Shown here one piece after another: positions 29,704 to 39,296 of a DNA stretch of 64,000 bases. This DNA comes from Planctomycetales bacterium (GTDB lineage Bacteria; Planctomycetota; Planctomycetia; Pirellulales; Pirellulaceae). The notes beneath the pieces were generated by a model, which did not search any database, was not told the origin of the DNA, and saw only the letters and a list, made by a program, of their open reading frames with translations. How positions within the stretch are numbered: position 1 is the stretch's first letter; each line of letters starts with the position of its first letter. The stretch spans positions 20,214 to 84,213 of the forward strand of contig JAGQPF010000728.1 of the NCBI GenBank assembly GCA_020426845.1, in the 5' to 3' direction. The position numbers and the translations under genes are program-made.

Positions 29704-30878
29704 GGGTTGCCAAGAGCTTCGGCACATTCGCTCCCGGTGCTGACGGCTCTGCTCCACGGCCACAGCTCGCGTTTGCGTCGTCCGGCAGAGCCGACGGCCG
29801 CCGCCAACACTCGTTCAATCTTCGGTAGCTGCGACTCGGCGCTGAAGTGCAGGCGAACTCGCTCCGCCCCGGCAGTTCCCATCTGCAAACGCAACTCGGG
29901 AGACTGCGAGTCAATGGCCGCTGCCAATGAGTCGGCGGAGCCGGCCGTCGCCAAGCTGCCGGTGACGCCATCGACCACGCACTCCGGCACGCCACCCACT
30001 CGAGTCGCGACCACCGGCAGCCCGAGAGCCATCGCCTCCAGCAAGCTGATGGGAAAATTCTCTTCCAGCGAAGCGCTGATCATCAGCTCCGTGGCTCGCA
30101 GCAAGCGCAACACGTCACGACACTCGCCGGCCCAAGTGACGCGGTCCGCCACTCCCAATCGTTCCGCTTGCGCAACGACTTGATCGCGATACTCAAGGTC
30201 TCGCACGCGCGGAGCGCCAATCATGAGCAGGTGGAGCTGCGGCTGTCGCTCGCGCAACCGCGCAAGCGCATCAATCGCAATATGGATGCCCTTCTTATAG
30301 GTGATCTTTCCCACCACGGCGCCAACCGTTCGGTCCGCCGGGATACCGAGCTCCCCCAGCACCGCTTCACGGGATGCCCCGCCCGCCTCGGCCGGCTGCT
30401 CCCCAAAACGAGCGTAATCGTCCAGGTCGATAAAGTTGTGCACCGTCTCACTGCGACGCCGCGAGACGAGATTAAATCTCCGGTGGAAACGAGTGGTCCG
30501 CTCGGACACACCAATCACGTGGTTGTTGAGCGCCCAATGCAATTGAATGCGGCAGTTGTGCGCCGTGGCGACCGTGGGAACACCGTGCAGCCAGCGGAGC
30601 AGCACGCCGAACGCGTGCGAGCGGCTCTGGTGGGTATGAGTGACGTCAATCTGCCGTTCTCGGCAAATGCCGGCGATTCGACGCAGTTCATCCAGGGGCC
30701 AGCGGTCCAACGACGTCTCGATGACCTGGCGGCGATCGAATTGGCGGCCCAGCCAAGCGCCGGGAAGGCAAGCGACGAAAACTTCGTGGCCACGCTGCTG
30801 GAGCTGGCCAACCAGCGAGCAGACGTGACGCGTGGCGCCATTGATGTCGCGCGCGGAGACGACTTCGAGAATCCGCAT
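29685..30878 (-). CDS. Glycosyltransferase family 4
   Basis: A GT-B fold glycosyltransferase of 397 residues. It begins MRILEVVSARDINGATRHVC, with the donor-side signature ASLEENFPISLLEAMALGLP followed by VVATRVGGVPECV, whose E-x7-E motif is typical of GT4 retaining enzymes. The phosphate-binding VGAVVGKITYKKGIHIAIDA region is also present. It should transfer a sugar from a nucleotide donor to an envelope polysaccharide or lipid in the cytoplasm. No other polysaccharide genes flank it. The last residues (LGNPPLKNT) come from a family B repeat, which also sets the stop codon, so the C-terminus may have been altered by repeat insertion. Confidence 0.9.
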   Translation of the reverse strand: MRILEVVSARDINGATRHVCSLVGQLQQRGHEVFVACLPGAWLGRQFDRRQVIETSLDRWPLDELRRIAGICRERQIDVTHTHQSRSHAFGVLLRWLHGVPTVATAHNCRIQLHWALNNHVIGVSERTTRFHRRFNLVSRRRSETVHNFIDLDDYARFGEQPAEAGGASREAVLGELGIPADRTVGAVVGKITYKKGIHIAIDALARLRERQPQLHLLMIGAPRVRDLEYRDQVVAQAERLGVADRVTWAGECRDVLRLLRATELMISASLEENFPISLLEAMALGLPVVATRVGGVPECVVDGVTGSLATAGSADSLAAAIDSQSPELRLQMGTAGAERVRLHFSAESQLPKIERVLAAAVGSAGRRKRELWPWSRAVSTGSECAEALGNPPLKNT

Positions 30879-31028
30879 GATGCTGGCAAGCCGTCCCTGG
30901 TGTCAAACCCACACGATGTCCAATGGCAGCGTGTCCTGCCAGGAGCCAGCGTACCGATCCGCGGGCGACAGGGGCAACCCCAAGTCCCGGAAGACGCCGA
31001 AACTTGAATCCGGGATGCCTCAAAAAGG

Positions 31029-31054
31029 AAACCCGCAGCGTAAGCGAGGGATCG
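31029..31054. repeat. Repeat family D
   Basis: AACCCGCAGCGTAAGCGAGGGATCG is a copy of a motif also found at 33428 and twice in the S41 peptidase gene at 53778-53878. It lies 150 bases upstream of the glycosyltransferase start and 120 bases beyond the fba stop. Confidence 0.7.
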
Positions 31055-31083
31055 GAATCGCGAGTTCGCCGTGACACAACGAA

Positions 31084-31112
31084 GACGGGCCGCGCACCAG
31101 TCGCGGCCCGTC
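31084..31112 (-). terminator. Hairpin downstream of fba (likely terminator)
   Basis: A perfect 11-bp stem, GACGGGCCGCG (31084-31094) and CGCGGCCCGTC (31102-31112), with a 7-base loop, lies 64 bases beyond the aldolase stop on the minus strand. A U-tract is only partial (TTCGTTGTG), so intrinsic termination is probable but not proven. Confidence 0.5.
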
Positions 31113-31175
31113 CGATATTCCTCAAACAGCCGGCAGCAGGAGTGGTTCGCCGGCTGCCTCACCTGCGGCCTCAAG

Positions 31176-32195
31176 CTACGAGGCCGGCGTCAGCGCGCGG
31201 ACCTTGGAAGCATGCCCGGCTTGGCCGAACGCGACCATGCGAGCCACGCAAACCTTCTTCATCGCCTCGCGAGCCGGCGTGAGGTAGGCACGAGGATCGA
31301 ACGCGGAGGGATCCTCGAACAACACCTTGCGAATCGCGCCCGTAATCGCCATGCGGTTGTCGGTGTCGACATTGATCTTGCGAACGCCATGCTTGATCCC
31401 GCGCTGAATCTCCTCAACCGGCACGCCCCAAGTCTGAGGCATCTTGCCGCCATAGGCGTTGATGATGTCCTGCAGCTCTTGCGGCACGGACGAGCTGCCG
31501 TGCATGACCAGGTGCGTATTCGGCAGACGATTATGAATCGCCTCGATGCGGCCCATGTCGAGGATCTCGCCGTCGGGCTCGCGAGTGAACTTGTAGGCGC
31601 CGTGGCTGGTGCCAATCGCAACCGCCAGCGCGTCGACGTTCGTCAGCTCCACGAACTTCGCCGCCTCCTCCGGATCGGTGAGCAGCTGGCTGTGGTCCAG
31701 CTCGCCCGTGGCTCCGTGTCCGTCTTCCTGCTCACCCGAGCCGGACTCGAGTGAACCGAGGCAGCCAATCTCGCCTTCGACCGAGACGCCGCGAGCGTGC
31801 GCCAACTTGACCACCTCGGCCGTCACTCGCACGTTATAGTCGAACGAGGCCGGCGTGCTGCCGTCCTCCTCCAGGGAGCCGTCCATCATCACGGACGTAA
31901 AGCCGTTGTCGATCGCGCTGCGACAGGTATCCACGCTGTTGCCGTGGTCCTGGTGCATGACAATCGGAATCTCCGGATACAACTCGACCGCAGCCAACAT
32001 CAAATGTCGAAGGTACGCGTCCTGGCTGTACTTCCGGGCTCCGCGGGAGGCCTGGACGATGACCGGCGAATCCGTCTCGCGAGCGGCCTCCATGATGGCT
32101 TGAATCTGCTCCATGTTGTTCACGTTGAACGCGGCAACGCCGTAGTCGTTCTCGGCGGCATGGTCCAGCAGTGTGCGAAGTGGAACAAGAGCCAT
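31176..32195 (-). CDS. fba: Class II fructose-bisphosphate aldolase
   Basis: This zinc enzyme splits fructose-1,6-bisphosphate into dihydroxyacetone phosphate and glyceraldehyde-3-phosphate in glycolysis and the reverse in gluconeogenesis. The 339-residue product has the class II motifs [13 protein letters not shown] (metal His), [27 protein letters not shown] and [14 protein letters not shown], and [13 protein letters not shown] near the end. The length and insert pattern fit the long CbbA/Fda type of class IIB enzymes. Start ATG 32195 ([10 protein letters not shown]) has GGAG 7 bases upstream; an ATG four codons earlier is less likely. It is flanked by long non-coding gaps and looks monocistronic. 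Confidence 0.96.
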   Translation of the reverse strand: MALVPLRTLLDHAAENDYGVAAFNVNNMEQIQAIMEAARETDSPVIVQASRGARKYSQDAYLRHLMLAAVELYPEIPIVMHQDHGNSVDTCRSAIDNGFTSVMMDGSLEEDGSTPASFDYNVRVTAEVVKLAHARGVSVEGEIGCLGSLESGSGEQEDGHGATGELDHSQLLTDPEEAAKFVELTNVDALAVAIGTSHGAYKFTREPDGEILDMGRIEAIHNRLPNTHLVMHGSSSVPQELQDIINAYGGKMPQTWGVPVEEIQRGIKHGVRKINVDTDNRMAITGAIRKVLFEDPSAFDPRAYLTPAREAMKKVCVARMVAFGQAGHASKVRALTPAS

Positions 32196-32410
32196 GAAAA
32201 TCTCCAAGAATGAGTTGGTGTGAGACGGTGCGATCTCAAATCTCCGCCATTATCCAATTCGGACGGATTCTCCGCAACCCGTTGGCGAATCTCGATAAAT
32301 CTGGCATTTCCAGAGGTTTCTCCACCAAGCATGCACGGACACCAAAGTGACACAACGCCCCCTTAGAAGCCCGTAGCGGCGGACGAAAGACCAGGCGTCG
32401 GCGGCCCCGC

Positions 32411-33250
32411 TCAATGCCCTGCGGAGATCGCTTGCCCGGATTCCTCGGGCGCGAACAGATTGTCCATCTGTGTTTGCACAAGACGCAGCAGCAGCAGGGA
32501 GCGGCCTTCGTCCACGCCGAAGAATCGGCCCCCCAATCCTTTGCGTTCCGGGGTGCACGAGACGATCAAGGTCTCGCCCGGCGAGATTTCCAGCTCGGCG
32601 GCAAGTCGCTCGAAGACCTCGCGCTCCTGCCCCACGCGCACCTGCCACAATCCTCCATCGCCAAAGTGGCGGGGCTTCGTCTCGCCATGTTCGATTTCCG
32701 GCATCACCTGGACGCGAACACTGCCGTCTCCCTCGGGAAAACAGCGAATCGCAAGTAGGCAGCGAGCCTGTTGATAGGTCCGCCCCCGGAGCGTGCCCTC
32801 TTCTTCGCAGAGCAGCACGTTTAGCTCGTCCTGCATCTGCTGGCATGACCAAGACTTGCGGGCGCCACGACGGCACTGCAGCCGCGTTCCCTGAGTGGGC
32901 GCGTTGCCTCGTTCATCGGGCAGCAGCGATTGGGGGCGATCAAGCTGCTCGCGCAGCGCCGGGGGAAGCTGCGTTCCCACGACGCCACACCAGAAGCCGT
33001 TCCATTCGAGCCGACGACGCGTCTCGACATCGGGGATCTCCTCCACCTCGCGCCAAATCGCCTCCACCTGCTCGTCCTGCTCACCCGAGAATCGCACCTG
33101 CACGGCCTCGAGCACGACGCTATTAGGCGACAATTTGGGCGTCGGCAACAGCTGTCGCTGCATATGGTCTTCCCGCCAACGAGCGCAACCACCGGCCAAG
33201 CATGCCAGCAGCAAACTCCCGGCGGCGCACACTGCTCCCCCGAGTTTCAA
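32411..33250 (-). CDS. Hypothetical lipoprotein
   Basis: The 279-residue product starts at a TTG (33250) and has a clear lipoprotein signal, MKLGGAVCAAGSLLLACLAGGC, with lipidated Cys22. The first in-frame ATG comes after the signal, so the TTG start is favoured. The mature protein has no domain that I recognise: it begins HMQRQLLPTPKLSPNSVVLE, has a central LQCRRGARKSWSCQQMQDEL, and ends with a strand-rich segment (QVRVGQEREVFERLAAELEI, ETLIVSCTPERKGLGGRFFG). The style resembles planctomycete-specific outer-membrane or periplasmic lipoproteins. It is not in an obvious operon. Confidence 0.72.
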   Translation of the reverse strand: MKLGGAVCAAGSLLLACLAGGCARWREDHMQRQLLPTPKLSPNSVVLEAVQVRFSGEQDEQVEAIWREVEEIPDVETRRRLEWNGFWCGVVGTQLPPALREQLDRPQSLLPDERGNAPTQGTRLQCRRGARKSWSCQQMQDELNVLLCEEEGTLRGRTYQQARCLLAIRCFPEGDGSVRVQVMPEIEHGETKPRHFGDGGLWQVRVGQEREVFERLAAELEISPGETLIVSCTPERKGLGGRFFGVDEGRSLLLLRLVQTQMDNLFAPEESGQAISAGH

Positions 33251-33427
33251 GGCAGTTCTTCGATCGGGTGGAAGAGTAGACAGTGCCGCGCCTCGACGGA
33301 CTAGAACTCAGGCAAACAGGCCGGCAGGCCAAAGAACGAGCGCGACATGGAGCGCGCAGCCCTGGCCGGCCGTCAAAATGCAGCAGGACACTAGAGAGCG
33401 CACCACTTCGCGTCAAGGTCAGCCAAG

Positions 33428-33452
33428 AAGACCCGCAGCGTCAGCGAGGGAT
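33428..33452. repeat. Repeat family D
   Basis: AAGACCCGCAGCGTCAGCGAGGGAT lies 15 bases beyond the hemC stop codon (minus-strand gene). Confidence 0.7.
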
Positions 33453-33466
33453 AGCGGCCAGGAAAG

Positions 33467-34420
33467 TTACTCGCGTTCTCGCGCTGCGCCGATCAGTTCG
33501 GCGGCGCCGGCGTCCAGCAGTTTGGCGGCAACATCGCCGCCAAGCTGCTCGGCGTCGTCCAGCGATGCGACGCCGACAGCGTGGACCCGGCGTTGCCCGT
33601 CGTGGCTCAAGACCACGGCCTCCAAAATCAGGGTGTGTTCGCCGGCGCGAGCCACGGCGCCGACCGGCGCCATGCAGCCCCCCCGCAACGTCCGCAGAAG
33701 CGCGCGTTCGGCAGTCACTTCGGCCAAGGCGGCGCGATCAATCAACGGCTCGAGCCAGCGGCGCGTGCTCTCGTCGCCCGCTCGAATCTCTAGCCCCAAG
33801 GCGCCTTGACCAACCGCGGGCATGACCAGCTTCTCCGACAACACCTCGGTGATGCGGTCGCGCAAGCCGAGTCGAGTCAGTCCCGCTTCGGCGAGAATAA
33901 TCGCGTCATATTGTCCGTCATCGAGCTTCTGGAGACGTGTCTCGACATTGCCGCGAATGTCGCGCATCTCCAGGTCGGGGCGAAGATAGAGCAGCTGAGC
34001 CTGGCGGCGCACGCTGCCCGTGCCCACTACCGCGCCTTGTGGCAACGTATCGAACCCGGACGCGACTCGGCAGATGAGCGCATCGGCGATGCGTTCCCGC
34101 TCGGGCACGGCCGCCAGTTCCAGCCCCGGAGTCGGGTCCGTCGGCAAATCCTTGAGGCTATGAACGGCGATGTCGACTTCCTCGTCGAGCAGCGCGCGCT
34201 GGATCTCCTTGGTGAACACGCCCTGGCCGCCGAGCGCGCCGATCGGCCCTTGCTGATTGCGATCCCCCTGTGTGGTAATCAAGACTTGCTCGACGCGGGC
34301 GCCAATCGACTTGAGCAACTCCGTCACATGGTCCGCTTGCCAGCGGGCCAGCGCGCTGCCTCGAGTGCCCAGTCGCAACGTCGCGCTGGACGCCGTGTCG
34401 TTTGTCGAAGAATCCGTCAC
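33467..34420 (-). CDS. hemC: Hydroxymethylbilane synthase (porphobilinogen deaminase)
   Basis: This haem-pathway enzyme joins four porphobilinogen units into hydroxymethylbilane. The 317-residue product has RLGTRGSALARWQADHV, VDIAVHSLKDLPTDPTPGL, VGTGSVRRQAQLLYLRPDL, IRGNVETRLQKLDDGQYDA and PAVGQGALGLEIRAGD. The dipyrromethane-cofactor Cys is in LRGGCMAPVGA near residue 247. Length fits the family. It starts with GTG at 34420. It lies last in a minus-strand run comF-DUF502-hemC, 57 bases after DUF502, with a small hairpin in that gap. Confidence 0.97.
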   Translation of the reverse strand: MTDSSTNDTASSATLRLGTRGSALARWQADHVTELLKSIGARVEQVLITTQGDRNQQGPIGALGGQGVFTKEIQRALLDEEVDIAVHSLKDLPTDPTPGLELAAVPERERIADALICRVASGFDTLPQGAVVGTGSVRRQAQLLYLRPDLEMRDIRGNVETRLQKLDDGQYDAIILAEAGLTRLGLRDRITEVLSEKLVMPAVGQGALGLEIRAGDESTRRWLEPLIDRAALAEVTAERALLRTLRGGCMAPVGAVARAGEHTLILEAVVLSHDGQRRVHAVGVASLDDAEQLGGDVAAKLLDAGAAELIGAARERE

Positions 34421-34457
34421 CTAACTGACCGCTCCCAAGCTAGCTCGCTTTTTGATG

Positions 34458-34473
34458 CCGTTGAAATCAACGG
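34458..34473. repeat. Short CCGTTG-AAAT-CAACGG hairpin
   Basis: A 6-bp stem with a 4-base loop in the DUF502-hemC gap. It shares the GCCGTTGAAA core with family B and may be a minimal or decayed copy; a similar core (GCCGTTGAAATCCGGGCC) occurs in the tsaD-DUF1501 gap at 54938. Confidence 0.5.
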
Positions 34474-34477
34474 GCCG

Positions 34478-35494
34478 TCAATCTTCCTGCGTGTCGCGGT
34501 TTTCCCGGTTTTCCCGGTTTTCGCCGCGTTGGTCGACCAAGCGGCCAGCTGACTTGTCCGCATGAGCCGAGGCCTTTTCGATGGCCGCGGCAATCTTGGC
34601 CGCAAAGTTCGTCTCTTGGTACAGCTGGTTCGACGGCACCACGACGCCGCAGCTGACAATGAACTGAATCGCTTGATCCATGGTGATGTCCAGATCGAGC
34701 GTCTCGCTTTTGAGCACCGTCACGGTGAATCCGGTGGCGGGCATCGGCGAAGTGGGAATCAACAAGCTCAGCACCGGCTCGTTGGCGGCCGAGCGAACGT
34801 CGAGCATGCTCTCTCCCGTGACAAACGCCAAGCTCCAGATGCCACGGCGGGGATATTGCACCGCCACGACGCGGGTGAAGCCGACCTCGTTTTCCGAGAA
34901 AACGAAGTCGGTGACCTGTTTGACCGACGAGTAGATGTTCCTGACGATCGGCAGCTGATTGATGATGCTCTCCAGCGTCGACCAGACCATCCGGCCCACC
35001 CCGGCGGCCATGAACTTGCCGAGGAAATAGAGCGCCAGGATGAACAGGCAGAAAAATACGGGCAGCACCAACGAACGCCGCAGGAATTTGATTTCGACGT
35101 AGCGATGGACGTAATCCCTCGAGGTGCGGAGGTTTCCCTCGCCGGGATTTTCCTGCACGACGCTGAACACTGAGTGCTTGACCCAATCGCCGTTGGGGAT
35201 CAAGACGTAGACCTCGTCGCGGTAGACTCCCGTGGTGATCCCCTTCTCCAGCTCCACCCGCTCGCGTTGTATCTCCTTGCCGCGTGGATTCTCGTGCAGG
35301 GCCCAGGTGATGCCCCAGGACACCCCTTCCTCAATCGGCGTCAGCACGTAGCTCTGGACGGCGTTCAGCACCCAGATCAACAGCACAATCGTCAGCAGCG
35401 GCGGCATGACGACGCCCAGGCCGCGCAATACGGCGCGGCGGAAGGGACGAGGCTTGGGTGGGGAGCCCACAGATTGCGAAGGGGAGTCGCTCAT
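34478..35494 (-). CDS. DUF502 family membrane protein
   Basis: The product has 338 residues with two membrane helices (GVVMPPLLTIVLLIWVLNAV near 30-48; LVLPVFFCLFILALYFLGKF near 140-160). The DUF502 core follows: SIINQLPIVRNIYSSVKQVT, VQYPRRGIWSLAFVTGE, LSLLIPTSPMPATGFTVTV and SCGVVVPSNQ. The C-terminus has a tandem RENREN stretch. The family is widespread, with no proven role; plant homologues (COV/LCV) are Golgi proteins. It sits 15 bases after comF and 57 before hemC, probably cotranscribed. Residues 60-140 between the helices form an insertion not needed in the shorter family members. Confidence 0.9.
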   Translation of the reverse strand: MSDSPSQSVGSPPKPRPFRRAVLRGLGVVMPPLLTIVLLIWVLNAVQSYVLTPIEEGVSWGITWALHENPRGKEIQRERVELEKGITTGVYRDEVYVLIPNGDWVKHSVFSVVQENPGEGNLRTSRDYVHRYVEIKFLRRSLVLPVFFCLFILALYFLGKFMAAGVGRMVWSTLESIINQLPIVRNIYSSVKQVTDFVFSENEVGFTRVVAVQYPRRGIWSLAFVTGESMLDVRSAANEPVLSLLIPTSPMPATGFTVTVLKSETLDLDITMDQAIQFIVSCGVVVPSNQLYQETNFAAKIAAAIEKASAHADKSAGRLVDQRGENRENRENRDTQED

Positions 35495-35509
35495 GAGATG
35501 TTCGAGGTG

Positions 35510-36310
35510 TCAGAAACTCCTGGCCATGCCTGTTCCGCGAGCAATCACTGCGGCGCAGACCTCCGCCGCGCCCGCCCGCTTGAGAACTCGTGCCGCCTCG
35601 CCCAAGGTGGCGCCTGTCGTCATCACATCGTCGATCAGCAACAACTTGGCGTGGTGGAAATCGTAGCGTTTCGACGGCCGGAAGACACCCCGGACATTGG
35701 CGAATCGTTGAGGAGCCGAGAGCGTTCCCTGTTTTCGCGAGCGGCGGACCGCCCTCAGCCCCGTAATTTGAGGCACACCCAGGCAGCACGACACCCGTTC
35801 CGCCAGCAGGCCCGCGCTGTGCGTGCCACGAGTCCAACGGCGCATCCAATGGCTGGGCACCGGGATCACCAGGTCGTACTGCTCCGCCACCCGCTCGCGC
35901 AGCCATCCCCCCAGCAAACGGCCTAACCCCAACGCCAGCGGCTCGAATCTCGCTTGTTTACAGCGAATCACGGCGTCGCGCAATTCGCCTTCGTAGAGCC
36001 CCATCGCGAATGTGCGGTCAAACGCGTACCTTCGCTGGACGCATGAACCGCATCGATTTGAGACGAGTGGAGCGGCGCAGCGAGGGCAGGAACTCCACGG
36101 CTCGCCGAAGAGGGCCGCGCGGCAACTCGCGCAAAACCCGGCCAAGTCGAGCGCGGGCGGGTCGAATTCACCGCAAAACAGGCAAACGGGGGGGAACACC
36201 ACGTCCAGCACCGCTCGAGCGCCAGCGGACAACAGTCTGCCCAACGATTTCGCCCTTGCAGGAATCGGCCGCCAAGCCGAGGGCTCTGTTTTGTCGAAAC
36301 TCCCCTGCAT
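35510..36310 (-). CDS. comF: ComF family phosphoribosyltransferase-like protein
   Basis: ComF-type proteins help process single-stranded DNA during natural uptake in some bacteria. The 266-residue product has the N-terminal double zinc finger (VCLFCGEF, GFCASCRAAL, CPRCAAPLVSNRCGSC), then YEGELRDAVIRCKQARFEPL and the conserved VIPVPSHWMRRWTRGTHSA. The C-terminal PRPP-binding motif is LLLIDDVMTTGATLGEAARV. Length is typical. No other competence genes are near, so the DNA-uptake role is by family only. Three family A palindromes lie just upstream of the ATG. Confidence 0.93.
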   Translation of the reverse strand: MQGSFDKTEPSAWRPIPARAKSLGRLLSAGARAVLDVVFPPVCLFCGEFDPPALDLAGFCASCRAALFGEPWSSCPRCAAPLVSNRCGSCVQRRYAFDRTFAMGLYEGELRDAVIRCKQARFEPLALGLGRLLGGWLRERVAEQYDLVIPVPSHWMRRWTRGTHSAGLLAERVSCCLGVPQITGLRAVRRSRKQGTLSAPQRFANVRGVFRPSKRYDFHHAKLLLIDDVMTTGATLGEAARVLKRAGAAEVCAAVIARGTGMARSF

Positions 36311-36717
36311 GCTCGCCCTCGCGACCCAATCACAGGCTGGCAGCCTGTGCTACGACCAAAACTCCATCACAGGATGGCAGCCTGTGCTACGTCCAAAACC
36401 CAATGTCACAGGCTGGCAGCCTGTGCTACGACCAAACCTGTGCTGGGTGAAGCCGACTTGACGGCCGCCTTGGAATGCTCCTATTTTTAGCGGTTTAAGC
36501 CGCATTCCGGCCCTTCTTCCTTGACCGCAACTCGAATCGGCGCCCACATTTGGCGCAGACCGTTGGCGCGGACCATGGTCTTTGCGGACACACGAGGCAC
36601 TGCGAGGCGGCTTGCCACCTGACAAGCCGTTGTCTGCGTCAGGCCGTCGACCTTCGCACCGGAATCCTCGGGAAATGACATTCCCGTCCTGCAACCGCCG
36701 CCCTCAAGGCACGCTTT
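36311..36717. other. Divergent intergenic region with three palindromes
   Basis: 407 bases between comF (minus) and the aminotransferase (plus). The comF-proximal part holds three family A palindromes at 36331-36425. The remainder contains no convincing ORF. Confidence 0.45.
36331..36425. repeat. Repeat family A, three tandem palindromes
   Basis: CACAGGCTGGCAGCCTGTG at 36331 and 36407 and the variant CACAGGATGGCAGCCTGTG at 36368, spaced 37 and 39 bases. Each is followed by CTACG(A/T)CC and an A-rich spacer. Confidence 0.9.
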
Positions 36718-37998
36718 ATGCCCACATCCGAACTCAACGAGTTTAGCCGCCGCAGCCGCTGGGCCAGTGGTCAGCCGATCGGAGCATTAATGGCTCGCGC
36801 CTTGGCCAATCCCAACCTGATTTCCCTGGCAGCGGGCTTCGTCGACCCCGAAACCCTGCCGATTGAGCTCGTCCAACTGGCGACTCAAGCGTTGCTGAGC
36901 TCGCCCGCTTCGGCACGCGCTTCGCTGCAGTACGGGACGACCCACGGCAGCTTGAAACTTCGGCGACTGCTGAAACAACGGCTCGAGTCGCGGGATCGCC
37001 AGACGTTGCAGATCAACGACGACCAACTGGTCCTGACGGCAGGCAGCAACGAGTTGCTACACCTGACCTGTGACGCATTGTGCGACGAAGGAGACATCAT
37101 TCTCTCGGCGGCGCCCACCTATCTGGTGTTTCTCGGTGTCATGGACAGCATCGGCGCCGTGGCCCAAGGCGTCGAGTCGGATGACGAAGGCATCTGTCCC
37201 GACGCCTTGGATCGCGCTCTGACCCGCCTGGAGTCCGACGGCGATTTGGGCAAGGTGCGTGGCGTTTACCTGGTCAGCTACTTCGACAACCCCGGCGGCC
37301 GCATGGCGGGCCAAACGCGCCGGGAGAAGCTGTGGGATGTGACTGCGCGTTGGTCGGAGCGGATGGGCCGTCCGCTGATCCTGCTTGAAGACGCGGCCTA
37401 CCGCGACCTGCGATTTGAGGGTCCGGACGTGCCGAGTCTGCTTCAGTTCGACCCAACCGCCTCCCGCACCGTCTATCTCGGCACCTTTTCGAAGTCGTTT
37501 TCGCCGGGAATCCGCGTGGGCTGGGGGCTGTTGCCTCACGAGCTGTCCGCGGCGGTGATCGACCTCAAGACGAACACGGACTTCGGCTCGCCCCATTTCT
37601 CCCAACAGTTGATTGCACACGTGCTCGAGCAGGAGTGGGACATCCCTCACACCGAACGACTTTGCGCCGGGTACCGTAGAAAACGGGACGCGATGCTGGC
37701 GGCGTTGGAGCGGCACTTTGCGGACCAGCCCGGCGTCGCCTGGCGCGTGCCCGCCGGAGGCCTGTACGTTTGGTTGACGCTGCCTGCGGAGATGGAGACC
37801 GGCTTGGGATCTCCCCTTTGGGAGCATGCGCTGAGCGAAGGGGTGATTTACGTGCCCGGAGAGTTTTGCCACCCCGCACACGGCACGCCCAAGTCCAGAC
37901 ATGGAATGCGACTCAGCTATGGCGTGACCACGGTGGAGCAGATCGACGCCGGCATCGCGATGCTCGCGCGAGCCGTGGCGCAGGTTGGCTCGACATAA
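36718..37998 (+). CDS. PLP-dependent aminotransferase (2-aminoadipate/aromatic type, fold I)
   Basis: The 426-residue enzyme transfers amino groups through pyridoxal phosphate. Motifs are SLAAGFVDPETLP, LQYGTTHGSLKLRRLLKQRL, LTAGSNELLHLTCDALCDEG, YFDNPGGRMAG, LLEDAAYRDLRFEG and the PLP-lysine segment GTFSKSFSPGIRVGWGLLP. This set fits the LysN/MocR-catalytic branch of class I aminotransferases; the exact substrate cannot be read from sequence. AAGG 9 bases upstream supports the ATG. The downstream permease is on the same strand, but its start is 130 bases later. Confidence 0.9.
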   Translation: MPTSELNEFSRRSRWASGQPIGALMARALANPNLISLAAGFVDPETLPIELVQLATQALLSSPASARASLQYGTTHGSLKLRRLLKQRLESRDRQTLQINDDQLVLTAGSNELLHLTCDALCDEGDIILSAAPTYLVFLGVMDSIGAVAQGVESDDEGICPDALDRALTRLESDGDLGKVRGVYLVSYFDNPGGRMAGQTRREKLWDVTARWSERMGRPLILLEDAAYRDLRFEGPDVPSLLQFDPTASRTVYLGTFSKSFSPGIRVGWGLLPHELSAAVIDLKTNTDFGSPHFSQQLIAHVLEQEWDIPHTERLCAGYRRKRDAMLAALERHFADQPGVAWRVPAGGLYVWLTLPAEMETGLGSPLWEHALSEGVIYVPGEFCHPAHGTPKSRHGMRLSYGVTTVEQIDAGIAMLARAVAQVGST

Positions 37999-38131
37999 AG
38001 TGACGGAACGGTTAACTTTCGGACAATCCGCGACCGAAGCATGGCCTCGGAGATCGGGAAAGGAACCCGAAGCGCAAGAGCGCAAGCGAGCGCGAGAGCT
38101 TCGGATAGCCGCGACCTCGGCAGAAATCGGG

Positions 38132-39271
38132 ATGGAGCCCATGACACTGATCGACCGCTACGTGCTGCGGCTCTTCGTGAAGGTGCTGTTGGTTTGCTTC
38201 TTCAGCATCGCGGGCTTGTTCATCGTCGTCGACGCGTTCAGCAATGTCGACGAATTCGTTGCCTGCGCCAAGCAATCCGGAGGCGCCGGCGCGGTGCTCT
38301 GGAACTTCTACTCGGCCCGCATGCTCTCGCTGTTCAACTTCTCGTCGGGGCTGCTGGTGCTGGTGGCGGGAATGTTCACAATCACTTGGCTGCATCGCAC
38401 CAACGAGTTCACGGCGTTGATGGCGGCCGGTTTGCCGAAGTTCCGAATCGTGGCTCCGCTGCTGATCGCCGCGACGATCGTCAGCTTGCTGAATGCCGCC
38501 AGTCGTGAGTTGCTGATTCCGCGATTCCGCGACGAACTATCGCGGGGCTGGCGCGAGCTGGCCGGCGAATACCAAGAGCCGGTGAGCCCGAAATACGACA
38601 ACGAAACCAACGTCTGGTTTGACGGCAAGCACGTCGATGACCAGCGGCGGGAGATCATCGAGCCGACCTTGATGCTGCCGTTTGCCATCCGGGGCGTCGG
38701 CAAACAGCTGACCGCCGCCGTCGCGACGTACCGGCCGCCGGCTGCGGATCAGCCGGAGGGTTATCTGCTGACGGGTGTCAATCAAGCCGCGTTGCGAGAG
38801 GAGCCGTCACTGCGGCTCGGCGAACGCGTGGTGGTGTATTCCCCCAAGGACACACCGTGGCTGCAGCCCGACCAGGCGTTCATCGCCAGCCACTTGACCT
38901 ATACGCACTTGACCGCGGACAAGGCATGGCGCCAGTGGTCCTCGTCCCGGCAGCTCATCGGCGCCTTGCAAAACCCGAGCGTCGACTTCGGACGGAATGT
39001 GCGTGTGGCGGTGCACAGCCGGTTCGTCAAGCCACTGCTGGACGTCACGCTGCTTTTTCTGGGGCTGCCGTTGGTGCTGTCGGCGCGGAAGCGGAGCGTC
39101 TTTGCGGCCGCCGGCATTTGCTTCCTGCTGGTGAGCGCCTTCTATGTGGTCGTGCTCTGCTGCCAGATGCTGGGCTCCAACTGGTTGATCAGTCCGGCGT
39201 TGGCGGCCTGGTGCCCGGTGATGATCTTCACACCGGTGGCCTACGCCAACAGCATCGCGCTTTGGCAATGA
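38132..39271 (+). CDS. LptF/LptG family permease
   Basis: A YjgP/YjgQ-type membrane permease of about 379 residues. In the lipopolysaccharide exporter such proteins pair as LptF-LptG and extract lipid from the inner membrane. It starts MEPMTLIDRYVLRLFVKVLL, with an N-terminal membrane helix (VCFFSIAGLFIVVDAF), helices at about 55-75 and 100-120, a periplasmic beta-jellyroll region, and three C-terminal helices (LLDVTLLFLGLPLVLSARK, FAAAGICFLLVSAFYVVVLC, ALAAWCPVMIFTPVAYA). Start 38132 is chosen because the open frame upstream to 37985 overlaps the aminotransferase and is not conserved-looking; 38141 is possible. Only one member is present here. Confidence 0.85.
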   Translation: MEPMTLIDRYVLRLFVKVLLVCFFSIAGLFIVVDAFSNVDEFVACAKQSGGAGAVLWNFYSARMLSLFNFSSGLLVLVAGMFTITWLHRTNEFTALMAAGLPKFRIVAPLLIAATIVSLLNAASRELLIPRFRDELSRGWRELAGEYQEPVSPKYDNETNVWFDGKHVDDQRREIIEPTLMLPFAIRGVGKQLTAAVATYRPPAADQPEGYLLTGVNQAALREEPSLRLGERVVVYSPKDTPWLQPDQAFIASHLTYTHLTADKAWRQWSSSRQLIGALQNPSVDFGRNVRVAVHSRFVKPLLDVTLLFLGLPLVLSARKRSVFAAAGICFLLVSAFYVVVLCCQMLGSNWLISPALAAWCPVMIFTPVAYANSIALWQ

Positions 39272-39296
39272 GTCCCAGTTCGTGTACCCTCCGTGT